Positions 10,801-23,175 of a DNA stretch of 64,000 nucleotides are shown piece by piece; the first letter of the stretch is position 1, and each line of letters starts with the position of its first letter. The stretch spans positions 1 through 64,000 of the forward strand of contig JABVXU010000305.1 of NCBI GenBank assembly GCA_013365365.1, read 5' to 3'. Source of the stretch: Cruorifilaria tuberocauda (taxonomy: Eukaryota > Nematoda > Chromadorea > Rhabditida > Onchocercidae). Both the position numbers and the translations under genes were made by a program. The notes under the pieces were generated by a model, which saw nothing but the letters and a program-made list of their open reading frames with translations, made no database searches and was not told the origin of the DNA.

Positions 10801-13800
10801 ATAACACTATAATTAATACTTAATTGCAGCATAGGAGTAGAATCTTGCTAACATAGAAATTATCTCATAGAAATACGAAAGACATTTCACATGCTTACAT
10901 AAAGCAACTTCACTTCACAGATTACCTAACAACACGTACCTTATCCAGTACTTTGCTGAAAGTTTGCATAAATAAGTGTACTGCTTCCGCCAAATTTACA
11001 TTGTTAACTGCATTTGCCCATTTTTTACCATCATCAATGGATCGGAAAGTTTTCATGAAATTCTTGGCCTAGAAGTATGAAAAAGAATCAATTCTGTTAT
11101 TATCAGGTTTATACTTATTCCATACAATGTTTTTCTCCACTATAACATCTACACTATTTTTAATGCGATAATGAATCTACCAGTTAATACGCAAATGATG
11201 CAAATGATGCATATAGTCTCTTTTAACGAGTTCTGCCATCTTCAACTGTATCTAACGATCAGCACTACTAACTGTTCATGTTTTATATCTACTATGTCTA
11301 GTTCACGTTCTGGACTCCTGAAATTTCAAAAAAAAAATCACTGAAAAAAGCGCATACCGATACAACACTTGATACTGGCCGATCTGTAAGTAACCGAAAA
11401 AGGAGATTCATTTCGCAAGAAATGCAGCCCTCCAAGTAACAAAAGTGCGAAAGGAAAACAGTTCTTACGTTGATTAAGTGATACATTGCCTGAAATAAGA
11501 ACAAAAGCAATTTTTAAACATTCTGCTTTCCATTACAAAAACTCTTGCTTGTAGTTCTATTTTAAACAATAAATGCAGAAATTGATTAAAGACATCAACT
11601 TCTCTTAAGATAAGCAGAACATTTTAAATTATATTAAGCCTTACAATTGCAGCATATCCGTAAATGACAAGAACTCTTTTTTTCGTGAATAATGGCCACA
11701 AGTAAATCAGGATATATAAAAAAAAAGCGTCAAATTATGAAATAATCATAAATTACAAAAATTATAAGCAAAATGAATTACAAGCAGAAGCATGCATGCG
11801 GGACTTGTTTCGACGGTATTTTCTAATGCGTTGAATTCGGTGCGATTATACCGCTTACAATCAGTTTCGTCAGCTTTAAAGGTTAATCTTTCTTCGGTAC
11901 GCAAATAAAACTTCGGAATGTGAAACATTTCATCATTCTTCATTGCTGAAAAGCAGTTTCATAAAATCCTTGGGACACTTATCAATGCAATGCATAAAAT
12001 ATTATGAAAAAATTTGAAGCTAATCAAACCAAGCTTCAACATTAAATGAATTAAATGGTCAGGAGACACCAATTAAATTTAATCTATAGAAACTGAAAAA
12101 TCGAGTACTAGCACCACGTGATAGAAGAATGACAAACAAAAAAAACAACCAATGCTCAGCTTTGAATATGTCTGCAGGACTATAACATTGTAAAATTGAA
12201 ACTACCATTTGAGAACCATTTATCATGAGCAGAACTTGTATACGGGCAAACGTTGAAACCGCGTAGCGGTGTACCAGCACGAGGATTATGAGCATATCCA
12301 ACAAATTGCACCATCCGCATTGAATCAATAACCTTTTCTGATATAGGATCCGGCTGTCTGAAACAGGGAAAAGGATGAAAACTGATCCTTTTAAGCAAGA
12401 TCTAAATGTTTGGCAAAGAAAAAAAAGATGTGAAGAAAATGATACCTAAAACGTCTAATGCATAACTGTTCAGGCCAATCTGAAGCATAATGGTCATCCA
12501 TTGGAAATGGAAGAGGAAACACTCCATATGAAGGTTCAGGATCGTCGATGTTCACGGGTGGATGGAAAGCAATCTGAAAAAGAAATTTTGACACTGAGAT
12601 TTTGAAGATGGGGGGGATCGTTCCATAACTGCAGGATAGCACCGAATGCCGAATAGGACAAACATCATCATCGTTCTAAGGAAGAATAGTATCCGCTTCG
12701 TAAAAATCGATAGTCCTAAAAGTGCAAACTAGAAATAGATACTCATTTATAGAGGATATATTGAAACTCCACTTACTGGATCTGGAAAGTCTGTGCCCCA
12801 TGAATTCTCATTAAAAATCGGTTCCATTCGATCCGAAAAAAGGTGTATCAAACCTGAAAGTCTTCATGCGGCTTTAAATTATTGAGTGCAAAAATACGAA
12901 TGTTGCTATCCTACTTTCCATTTCTTTGTTAAACACACCATCTTCCATTTTCAATATGGAAAAGATTCTTTCTCCCAGACTTTACTGGCAAATTGATTTC
13001 ATCTAACCGCATTCACTGTTACTTCTAGAATTATTCAGCTAGATTTTATTTCCACAAAACTATCAAAAATCCAACCTACCCGTTTGATCACCAAAAGAAA
13101 TACACTGCTTCGAAGTAGATACATCAAGAGCTGTAATAGCAAAGCCATTAGTATCCAACTGAATAGGCATCTGATTGGATTGCTCATTCAAATCCATTAT
13201 AATCAATTCACCAGTCTAAGAAAAAAGATATATCCGTTCCATTGTTAAATTTTACACAATAAGTGCTATATGCGTTATTTTGAAAAAAAAAAAAGCTGCA
13301 AAAATAATTTGTATCTCAGTAATACTCACTGCTATCAAAACTTTTGAACTTTTTTCCATTATTAAATCTAAAATATTTAAATGGACATACCTGAGAGCAA
13401 ACCATAATCCGACCATCCGAATAAGAAGGTAAAAATCTACAGTATGACGGTGCCATTGGTAAAGGTACAGGCGGCAAACTGCGCAGTGTTCTTAAATCAT
13501 AAATCATTATGAATCGATCACCTGCCATTTTTCCCAATCTGTAATGGAAAATCAAGTGTTATATTTCACAAGCTATTTATAAAGTTCATAAAAACAAGTA
13601 CTTGATTACTCTCGGATAATAATGGAAATAGGTCGGGAAGCTTAAAATAGAGATGAAAACGTCATGTGATTCGCAATTCTATACAGATGGACGAACGTCA
13701 AAGAGCTAAATTGAAAGTGTGGCTAAAATTTAACAATAAGGAAATTGTTAAAACGCCAAAGTCGCTCTAATTCGATTAGTTCGAATGAATGCAAACCTTG

Positions 13801-15594
13801 GAGAGTAACCGCATGTGATAAGTTTATTGCCATAAACATCAAAATCAGCTACCGATCCCTGATGAGCTTGCAAGGCATGGATTGCATCCACTGTTGTAAG
13901 ATGTCGGAGTGTCACCTAAAGAAAGATACGGTAGAAAATATTTCTTGATGCTCTTCTCTTGGTAAAAAAATAATGAAAAAATGAATTGAAAAACTGTCAA
14001 CTGAAACTGACGTTTCCCTCCGAATCAGAACTGAACAAAAATTTTTGATTTGATCGCAAAGCTAAGCAATTTTTCTGTTTGACAGAAACCTGCAAATAAC
14101 GTTTCTAAATTATTTAATCTATATTTTACCGATTAGACTTTTGGCGTTAGATTATTAAGCCTTAATTTCCGTAATAAAATTTAATATTGAAAGTTTGGAA
14201 AAGATCAGACAATTCGTATTTCTTTTTGTGTCTCCACATCAAACTGTATGATTTGTTGCTGATTTCCACCTAGCAGTAATTTATGCGGCACATCCGAGAG
14301 TCGATGCATGCAGGTAAGATCAGTCATGTGGTCGGATCTGAAACAGTTATAAATTTGTGCTTAATTATGTGTCACATTTAATTTATACTTTTTTTTACTG
14401 TATAAGGATATTAATTCCAGCTGCTCTTGGCTAACTTCGAGAAAATTCAGATGTAGTATAAACAGCTGCTCTTGCAAATAACTAGACTTCTAACCAAAAA
14501 ATTTTTTCAGTAATAATATGAATCTGCAAGCTTACGTGTGTGTAAATAACGAAATGCCTTGTCGGCGATTAGCTTTTAAACGTTTGGATGTTAGTGAGAA
14601 AATAACAGTTTCTGAAGCAAGCAATGCGCGAATGCATGAATTAGCTGCTGATAGAAATGCCGTGTATTTGTCAAGCTGTGCACCATAAAACGACACCACA
14701 CGTCCCTAGAAGTTGTGGAATTGCACAAAGTACTAGAAAAACTTGCAAATTCATCTGCCTCAATTTCGTTAATACGAATCCATATACACATATTTATATT
14801 TATTTATTTAATTTTGTTTTGAATCTTATAAAAGAAGTTTTTTATCAGTAATGCATTCATAAATCTAAGATTCAATGCTTTAATATTACTTCTTCGTGAA
14901 GTCAAAAGTTAACAATGAAAGTCCTGTCTCTAATAAAATGAATCAGTTTCTGATTCTGAAAATGCTAACAGTAGACGGAGATTTCATCTCAATAGTAATT
15001 CTGAAGGCCAGTTAGCCTAAGGGGTATAACAAAACAATTTATATGAAAATATTGAAAGTAGAAGTAGGATAAATCTAATTCTAAAATTTGAAACCTCCCA
15101 CAATCATTTCTTTCTTTTCAAGATGAATTAGAAATATTTATTCTGTAAGTAAAATTCATTATGTAAGTAAATCACCATATTATTTCCGGTCCAAAGAAGT
15201 TCCTGGTATGGATCGAAAGTAAGTGCCGAAATGAAATGAGCAAGCGATGCATTCTGTGGTGTTGTTGATAGCAGTGCGAATCCACCTTCAGGTATACGGG
15301 CTTCGTTATTCTAAAGTGATGATTAATGACATTTAAATCTTTTCCTTTTAATATCTTCTGAATGGTATGTTATTTAAAAAAATAAAAAAATGATGTTCAA
15401 ATTAAATTGTATTCATTAGCAAAGCTAAATAATTTAAGCTATTAAATCTTCGTAAAATATCTAGACTTTGTCGAATTTCGGAAAGGCAATAATGAAGTTT
15501 TAAATCGTAAATCGTATGAAATTCAAACCATTGAGGTAAGACCATCTGCAGATATTAAGACATCCTCGCCATGTCCTGGTGATGAACCGTACAT
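7878..15594 (-). CDS. panl-2: PAN2-like poly(A)-nuclease deadenylation subunit with degenerate exonuclease domain
   Basis: PAN2 pairs with PAN3 to start poly(A)-tail shortening in the cytoplasm. My model has 24 exons: 15594-15529, 15310-15176, 14705-14536, 14337-14211, 14089-14012, 13915-13797, 13538-13391, 13215-13080, 12853-12777, 12573-12446, 12357-12206, 11945-11782, 11489-11358, 11068-10940, 10789-10648, 10547-10348, 10119-10001, 9660-9549, 9433-9320, 9249-9114, 9043-8910, 8661-8449, 8297-8204, 8029-7878. This gives 1058 residues (human about 1200). Order: N-terminal WD40 region, linker with QFVGYAHNPRAGTPLRG, inactive UCH-like domain (RYNRTEFNALEN, then a zinc pair in CQKCGKLARF), a possible CCCH finger (722-737), then WILFNDWSV and WKLPAVLYYVQ as in family members. 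The C-terminal exonuclease fold is recognisable but every catalytic residue is replaced (see findings). The start Met follows acceptor TTTACAG by 35 nt. Junctions around 10001-9660 are the least certain. Confidence 0.93.
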
Positions 15595-15629
15595 CCGCAC
15601 CTGTTTGATGCCCCGGTAGATTGGTTAAC

Positions 15630-18600
15630 CTGTAAATAAGCATTATTCCACTCCTATCAATAATTTGTATGAATATTAACGCATTGCTTCAATGATACTG
15701 TTCATTGATAATCTATTAAAGCTTACAGTTTATCAGTTTTTAACAGACCCATCACTCCATCATTCCTCACTGACATGCCTAACTCTATCAATTACCAATC
15801 TTCATTGTCTCTTCTATTAGAACACTTATAACATCATTCTTGTCTCCTCATTTTCAATATTATGTTTCACTTTTCTCATTGTCAGAACATCGAATAACGC
15901 TGCTTCTTTTTGCTAATTTCTCTAATTCCTACTATTTTCCTTCGCTCTTCATGTCATCACAGTGTAATCTTAATGTCAATCTTAGCCAATCAAATCTAAT
16001 CTCCCGTATTATCTCGCTTCTATACTGCTTCTCAATCTTCCCATCAATTTCAATCATTCCGAAACATACGGAATTCCAATCCGTCGGTTGAGTGACAAAT
16101 AGCCAGAGTGATTCGATGATTGCATGAATTCACTGATGTTTAGAAGTGAGATAAGTGATGTTTGGTCGGGTCACAGTGGTGCTTTATGGATTTCCAGTAT
16201 TTCCGGTGATTTTCGCGTGAAATTATAACACTGGTACAAATGATTAATTGCAGATAAACTGACAGTCTGATCTGAGTTTTTTTCATTCTCGCTTCTGTAT
16301 TTTTGAGTTCACTAAGAATTGTACTTTATTCCTTCATTCTTTCTGACTTAAGTCTTGCTTTCCTGCTTTAACTTAATTTTAATTATTTGATTTCAGCTTG
16401 TATAATTTATCCGTTGATTGCTTCGAAAAAGTTCGACATTTTAGAGAACTTATTTGCAGTCTTTGTGAGGTTTTTGTTTCTTTATTAATTTCAGTATTAT
16501 TTTTCATTTCCGATTTCGTGTTAAATTGCAAAGTACTGTGAGCTTTATCAGAAAGATCATGTACATTTTATGTAGTCAACATCATATATTATGGTGAAAG
16601 TAAAACAAATTTTAAAACATATACAAATAAGTTGCTGCAACCCATTGGAAAATGATTTTCAGTGTCGTTATCCATCATTCTACTATATGAAATCAGAAAC
16701 ATATTCATTAAAACTTAAGTTTTCTTTGAGCTTAAGAAGGTATTGCTACCAATCAAATCTGTTAGCCTCCTTTTTTTGGTGTGAATTAATCTGGTGTTGA
16801 TAAATAATAGCGGTAAAGGGATTTCTTTTATTCTATGCCGTGAATAAAGTGAATAGTTGACATTGGTGCAATGCTCTATAATTCATAGGAGCATATTCTT
16901 TAATCGCAATTAAAAATAAAGTTGGAATCTAATTAACTCCTCCAGTAAATGGATGTCTTTGGTGAAGACATAATTGTAGAACGAGCGGTAATTGTGGAAC
17001 GATGTAATAATGTTATTTAACGATCCCTTAAGAATGTATTGTTTAATCTCTCTCGAAAAAATGGAAAATGAAAAGAGTATAAAAAGCAATTCGGAAAAAA
17101 AACAGAGCTACAACAAGTTGACTTTTTCCTTTAATTCAACATCATATTTGATAATAATCGTAATGTTATCAGTGCCCATTTATTATATTTAAAGTGTATA
17201 GTACAAAAAGGATATATGACTAAATATAGTAAGGATATACAGATAATTCTGATGGTAATATATTTAGTCAGCCATCAAGATTTTTCGAATTTGTACCTTT
17301 CAAAGGAGAATTTTGGAAACAAAATGCAGAACTGAATAATATCGAGTTTCATTAATAGCAACAGAACTGTGATAAATTCATAAAACGAAGAAATATCGAA
17401 AAGATGTAAGAGGGAATGTACTCTAAACAGTTTAGATTCATAGTTTCATTTAATTTATGTCTGTACATTCAAGTTGATAGTATTAAGATGGACTTATAGG
17501 GTCAATTGTTTTGGTATAAAATGAATTTTGACATTTATTTTGAAGAATTTATATCCGATCTGAGATTTATATTACTTGGAAGACGATTTGCTTGACGATG
17601 ATATTGAAATTATTGAACGTTGACTAATTCTCTCGCTATCACTTCTCTCTTTTTCTTTTTTCTGTCTCTCTCTCTCTCCTATCATTAAATCTCGGAGTTT
17701 ATGCGTGTGTATGTATGTGTATGTGTCTGTCTGTTTATGCGTATATGTGTATGGATGTTAAAGTAATCAGTGTAAAGTTATACTTGCCTTTGTTATCTCG
17801 ATTTTAGAAATGAAATTTCAGGCTGACTGTTGGAATGCAGTAATGATTGAGAGAGAAAGAGAATAGTAAAACAAAGTTTTATGGCATAAGAAGAGCGTGG
17901 GTGATCTTACGGACTCTTCTTCCGCTTCAATACATTTATCCAATTTATTTAACTCTTTCCTTTCATAACTACCGAAAGAGACGGGAGTCTTCTCTCTTCC
18001 AATATCTCTCTCTATCCGATGTGTAATATCAAGAGCAGGAGAATGAACAGAGTATCCTGGTGGAATATCACTTGACGACGGTTGTGGTAGCAGTTGGTAT
18101 CATTTATCTAAACGATCAACAGCTGGCGCTCTCGTCCTCTTCAATGAAACCTTCCAAGCAGCAAGGGAAAGCATCTGCAAAGGTATGTGTATGTATCCAT
18201 CTCGCTTACAATTACAACTGCACCATAGAAATTGTCATTTCAGTCTTTTACATGAAACTTTACAACGTTCTACTAGACACTCGTCATTTTCTTTCACTCT
18301 TTCTCTCTTTTTCAACTCTTTATTTCATTCATATCGTTGAAATATTTTTATTTTAAGCAAAAACTGAAATATTTTTAGCAATCCTTTACGAATTTCTATG
18401 TGCATAGGGATTTTTGAAATTTTCTATTTATTAGCTTATTGTTAAAGAATTTCGTTACTTTCGACCACGTAATTTCCATTTTCGTCTTTCGATTCTCTCC
18501 TAGACTTTTTTCATTGTCTAAAATATGATAGATATTCTTCCCGCTAGTGTTCATAATTTTTCAATCTATAATGATAACCGATTTGCTTGGCAAACTCGAT

Positions 18601-19641
18601 TTGGACTATCTTCGAATTTTCCTTTCTTTTTTTATTTTGCAGTTCAAATAGTGTACTTGTTTGTTTTAATTCTCTTGATTTTATGTTTGGCTTGTTCCCT
18701 TCTATTTTACTGTTCTCACTTTCTCTTTTTGCTACATATTTACTACAGTTCGGAATATTAATTCGATTCAATTTCGGAATATCAGCATTAATGCTTTTTT
18801 CTAAATAATTATGTTGATTCTTGTGGAACATCTATATTTTTATGCATATGTATTTAATGAGAAAAATATTTCAAAGAAATATCATTTTTGATTGAAGAAG
18901 GTACTCTATTTGAACTGTAAACATTCGTAAGACTTAGGACATCTGTGTCGGAAGATTTTAGATATTTCATGAATCCGGAAGTTTCAATATATGAGAGAAA
19001 TTGGGAAATTAATCACTGTAATTTGATATATCAATTCTTCGTCTGTGTAAGTCTCTTTGTCACTTAATAAATTCACCATTAGTTGAACGCCGAAATGATT
19101 CAAAAGTTTTATTCATTCTGAAGAAAGCTTCTTTATCCGCGTATTTCAGATTGCAAGGAACTTGGTGTAATTTATTGATAGCTGGGATCAATTTTTTTAA
19201 ATTCTTTCATGTTTGAAGATTTCCTAATTTTGCAAAGTATGTCGTTTCTTCAACCAAAATGTTGGAATTATTAGTTGATATTTTTCCATTCTTAAATCTC
19301 CAAAAACCCATTCGAGATCAGAAGACCCGAAATGTTCATGAGATTTGGACTAGTTGTTTTATTACCTAAGTTGATAGAGGTGGATAAAAAATTATGATGA
19401 GTGAGGGCTCTCTTTCTTACATCTTATTGATTTTACGATATGCAGCCGTAGGAAGTCATTCCTGTCGTATTTTAATTTAATAATTTTTCAAATAAAGTTT
19501 TCAGGTTCTGGCTGTGCGAAAGAATTAGCCGTGCAAAGCACGGCTGTCAGTGCTTCACATCATATCTGTGGGGTGTATATGTGAGTGAAAAACCATTGTC
19601 ATCGATATTTATTAATTGCATTAACTTGTTTGGAATTTAAG
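15630..19641. other. 4 kb divergent intergenic region between PAN2 and pat-4
   Basis: This region separates two genes transcribed away from each other and should hold both promoters. I find no protein family in it. It contains a pyrimidine run (about 17650-17690) followed by a TG-rich stretch (17703-17755). Two stretches look like possible 5' leader exons for pat-4. One ends at a strong donor at 18183 (CAAAG then GTATGTG). The other runs from an acceptor (TTTTCAG at 19504) to a strong donor GTGAGT (near 19582). Joining them in phase with pat-4 does not give a single open frame from an ATG, so they would be untranslated. A perfect GC-rich hairpin lies at 19527-19545. Confidence 0.45.
19527..19545. 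other. GC-rich perfect hairpin upstream of pat-4
   Basis: An 8-bp perfect stem (AGCCGTGC paired with GCACGGCT) with an AAA loop, in otherwise AT-rich DNA about 110 bp before the pat-4 start. It lies within a possible 5' leader exon. Function unknown. Confidence 0.6.
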
Positions 19642-19657
19642 TATCACTTTGTTAGAC

Positions 19658-22600
19658 ATGTCTCTTGCAAGCAATTACCATTCACATAAGCCAAATGTGC
19701 CCATTATAATGGAAGATGTATTTGGTTGGGTGCGTGAGGGTAATACATTTCAAGTACGCGTATGGCTTGATGATACCGAACACGATCTCAATATCGGGTA
19801 AGTTTTCGTATCATAATAAATAATCTAGTTTCATTTTTTTTTTACTTATTAATTTATAAAAAAAAACTAGGCATCTGCATTTCATCAAAATTTCAAATTC
19901 AAGCAACAAAATTTCCAAACATGACTTTTCGAAATCATCTGTGGATCAAGTATCTTATTCTCAATTTTTAGCTGTATCAATTTCTTCTTTTTAGTGACGA
20001 TCACGCATTTTCATTGCTTCATTGGGCATCTAAAGAAGGACATGTTGCAATTGCTGAGTTACTACTTTCACGAGGGGCACGTGTAAATGCGACAAATATG
20101 GGTGATGATACAAGTTTACACCTAGCTGCAGCTCACGGAAATCGTGAAATTGTTGTGGTACAATAATATTGCTTTAAAAATTACAATTCTGGACCTCTTT
20201 AATGTTTTAACGTTTTAGTTCAATAATTTTTAATGTTTTAGTTCAGTAATTTAAAATTTTATTGTATTTTCTTACACGAATTATATTAAGACGTAGATTA
20301 TATTTTTTCACTTTTACCTCCTCCCTTTTTCTTAATATCTCAGAATTGTTACTTTCAGAAATTACTTAATCGGAAAGCAGATGTAAATGTCGCAAATGAA
20401 CATGGAATGACACCTCTTCATTACGCATGCTTCTGGGGATATGTGCAAATCTGTGAGGTAAGGTAATATACTTTGTAAAATTTTTAAAAATTTTTATTGG
20501 TTTTATCGAAGATCATTGAACGAAATTTATTAATCGGAAGAAATAACGTCATCCGAAGATTACTGCGGCTTAAACCAAGGTATTTTTCTTGCATCCACGC
20601 TATATTTTATCAACCACGTATTTCCGATTATAATTTTAGTGATTAGTCTTGTTATATATTTTCCAGGATCTTATTCGAAGTGGCGCTATAATAAGTACTT
20701 GCAATAAGAAAGGGCAAACACCACTTGATGTCTGCCAGCCGCAAGCTCGTAATGCAGTTGCAGGTTTAATTGCATTGCTAATTTTTTGAATGATTATATC
20801 TTTGAATTTCGAAAATTCCATTTTGATTCTAAAAATTTTAAATATTTTAGCCGCAACTTAACTGTCCCATTTAGAAATTGCCCGAGAACATGGACAAAAT
20901 ATTAATGAAAGAATACCATTCAAAGATCAGACTTGGAAAGGTACAAAAACCCGTACTAGAGATGCCACACTTTCAAGGTCAGTATTGCTCAGATTTCATT
21001 TTCTATTTTCAGCTATTCGTGCTAAAAGTGAAATGAAATTTTAAGTACCTATTATGAGTGAAATTCAGTAGAAGAATGGATGAAGCTTACCATATTCTAT
21101 CTATCTTGCTACTCTACGAAGTGAACTGTTTACAGGTACACAGGTGTTGATATGGCATCTTTAAGTTTATCGATGAAAATAGCTGAATCTCATAGTGGTG
21201 AATTATGGCGTGGCAAGTGGCAAGGAAATGATATCGTAGCTCGAATTTTAGCGCTACCTGAAGTAACTCCACGTATAAGTCGTGAATTCCAAGCTGAATT
21301 CCCTTCCTTAAGGCATGCATTCCTTTCACAGTACATTTATTTCCCATTTGTTATTTCCCATCCATATCTTTTTCAGTTTAAGAATTCCTTTCTGTTCTTG
21401 CGACGTACTTGCTAGTTTGGGTACAAATTTGAAGAGTAGTATACTGAAGCTGAATGAAGTTAATGCTTCAAATTACAATCTTCTTTCATTACACTCATGT
21501 CTTAGTATGTTCGCCAGATTTTCCTTTCAGAATATTTGCCCATTCGAATATATGTCCTGTGTTAGCTTGCTGTAACCAACCACCAAATCTTGTTGTTATC
21601 AGTCAACTGATGCCGTTTGGTTCACTTTATAATGTATTGCACGAACAAACAGGTATAATACAGTTTTTCGCTGCAGAGTGAAAAAAGTTCATTAATATTC
21701 GTCGACAATCTGGATTTTTCTATATTATTGAAACATTTTAATTTATTAAACTTATGAAGTTGTAATCATAACTTTTTATTTAAATATTTTATTTGGGTTG
21801 ATTTCTTACCAATGTGCGTAATCTAAAATATTTATTGCTAAATAAGCAAGCTGCATGAGAATTCAATATATTTTTGCAATGTTTAGCAGTTGTAATCGAC
21901 CAAGCACAAGCGACAAAGTTTGCTTTGGATATAGCACGTGGCATGTCATTTCTTCATTCGTTGGATCCACTGATTTTGAGGTATTATCTGAGTTCGAAAC
22001 ACGTTGTGGTTGACGAAGATCTTACAACAAAAATTTCAATGGCCGATACGAAATTCAGCTTTCAAGAAGTAGGTAGATTATATTCTCCGGCATGGATGTC
22101 ACCAGAAGGTGAGAATTTATTTTTTGTTCTTATATTTGGTTACTGTTTGACAGGTGTTTTAATATGTATTTAGCCCACAGTGAAAATTGGGATCTCTCCA
22201 TAACCTACGTGCAGATGAAGCATATATTAGAAAAGTTATAATTATAAAAGATTTTTTAGTTCAGATCAGAAACTTTTGTAAGTTAAATGTAAAGTCTTGG
22301 CCCAGAATTGTTTAAAATGTTAAAACTGGTTGATAATTTGTTTTTTCTTTGCAGCACTAAAGTATTCGCCATCAGATTTAAATATCAGAGCAGCTGATAT
22401 GTGGAGTTTTGGTGTTTTATTATGGGAATTGAATACTAGAGAGGTACCATTCGCAGATCTTTCTCCAATGGAAATTGGAATAAAGGTTTGTTGTTGGTAT
22501 AATATTGTAATAAATAGATGTTGATAAGATTTTGAAGTATGACGTTGAAAAAATTCAGAAGGACGAAAAAGAAAAGATTTGTTCTTCATTGTTTTGTAGT

Positions 22601-23175
22601 TTTGATTTTAGGATCAGGATCACATTTGAAATTCGATTTTAAATTTAAGAGTTGAAATGGAATTTCAATGAATTAGTATTTGAAAACATAAATCATTGAT
22701 TGGTTTGCGATTGCAAACCACATCAGCAGGGACGATTGTAAAAGATTTAAAAAATTTGTTTGACGATACATCAATCTCTTGGAAAGTGCATTTTTTGGAA
22801 AAAAATAATCACTGGAATAAACGATAAGTTAGAAGAAGGATTTATTGTCTTTCTAGCCATTTTAATGTTTCCTCTTTGCAATTTCGTTTTGCCGCCTCAC
22901 AAAAGATAAACCTTTATTATAGAGTTTCTTTTTTGACTTTTTTTTATTTTTCAAAGCGAAGCTAAATTTAGAGAAGGTTTGAACTTTCAAATTTTAAATC
23001 TTTTAAATTGAAAATTTCTTTTTAGATTGCACTGGAAGGATTACGTGTCCCATTTCCACCTGGAATATCACGAAATGTGGGACGTTTGATGAACATTTGT
23101 TTAAATGAAGATCCTGGCAGGCGGCCGAATTTCGATCAAATAATACCAATATTAGAAAAAATGGCTCAATTATAA
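19658..23175 (+). CDS. pat-4: Integrin-linked (pseudo)kinase ILK / PAT-4
   Basis: ILK is the scaffold of the ILK-PINCH-parvin complex linking beta-integrin to actin; in worms PAT-4 builds muscle dense bodies. Ten exons: 19658-19797, 19995-20157, 20359-20457, 20667-20763, 20875-20977, 21136-21312, 21531-21652, 21887-22108, 22355-22485, 23026-23175. Together they encode 467 residues (family about 450-466). Ankyrin repeats fill roughly residues 18-190 ([29 protein letters not shown]). The kinase-like domain runs from about 215 to 465 and includes [39 protein letters not shown] and [13 protein letters not shown]. There is no HRD or DFG, as in all ILKs. The VAIK-position lysine is Arg237. Met18 (19709) is an alternative start matching the mammalian N-terminus; the upstream Met gives the length typical of worms. 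The exon ending at 21312 needs a GC donor; a GT donor at 21331 would add six residues. Confidence 0.95.

Noticed and set aside
15840..16091. 83-codon plus-strand frame
   Set aside because: Low-complexity Ser/Leu/Ile composition, no splice context, no family resemblance.
18060..18183. Open stretch before a strong donor at 18183 upstream of pat-4
   Set aside because: Joining it to the next candidate exon (19505) in its own frame hits a stop after seven codons; at most an untranslated leader exon.
18525..18831. Overlapping open frames on both strands
   Set aside because: T-rich, hydrophobic or Lys/Asn-rich translations typical of random AT-rich DNA.
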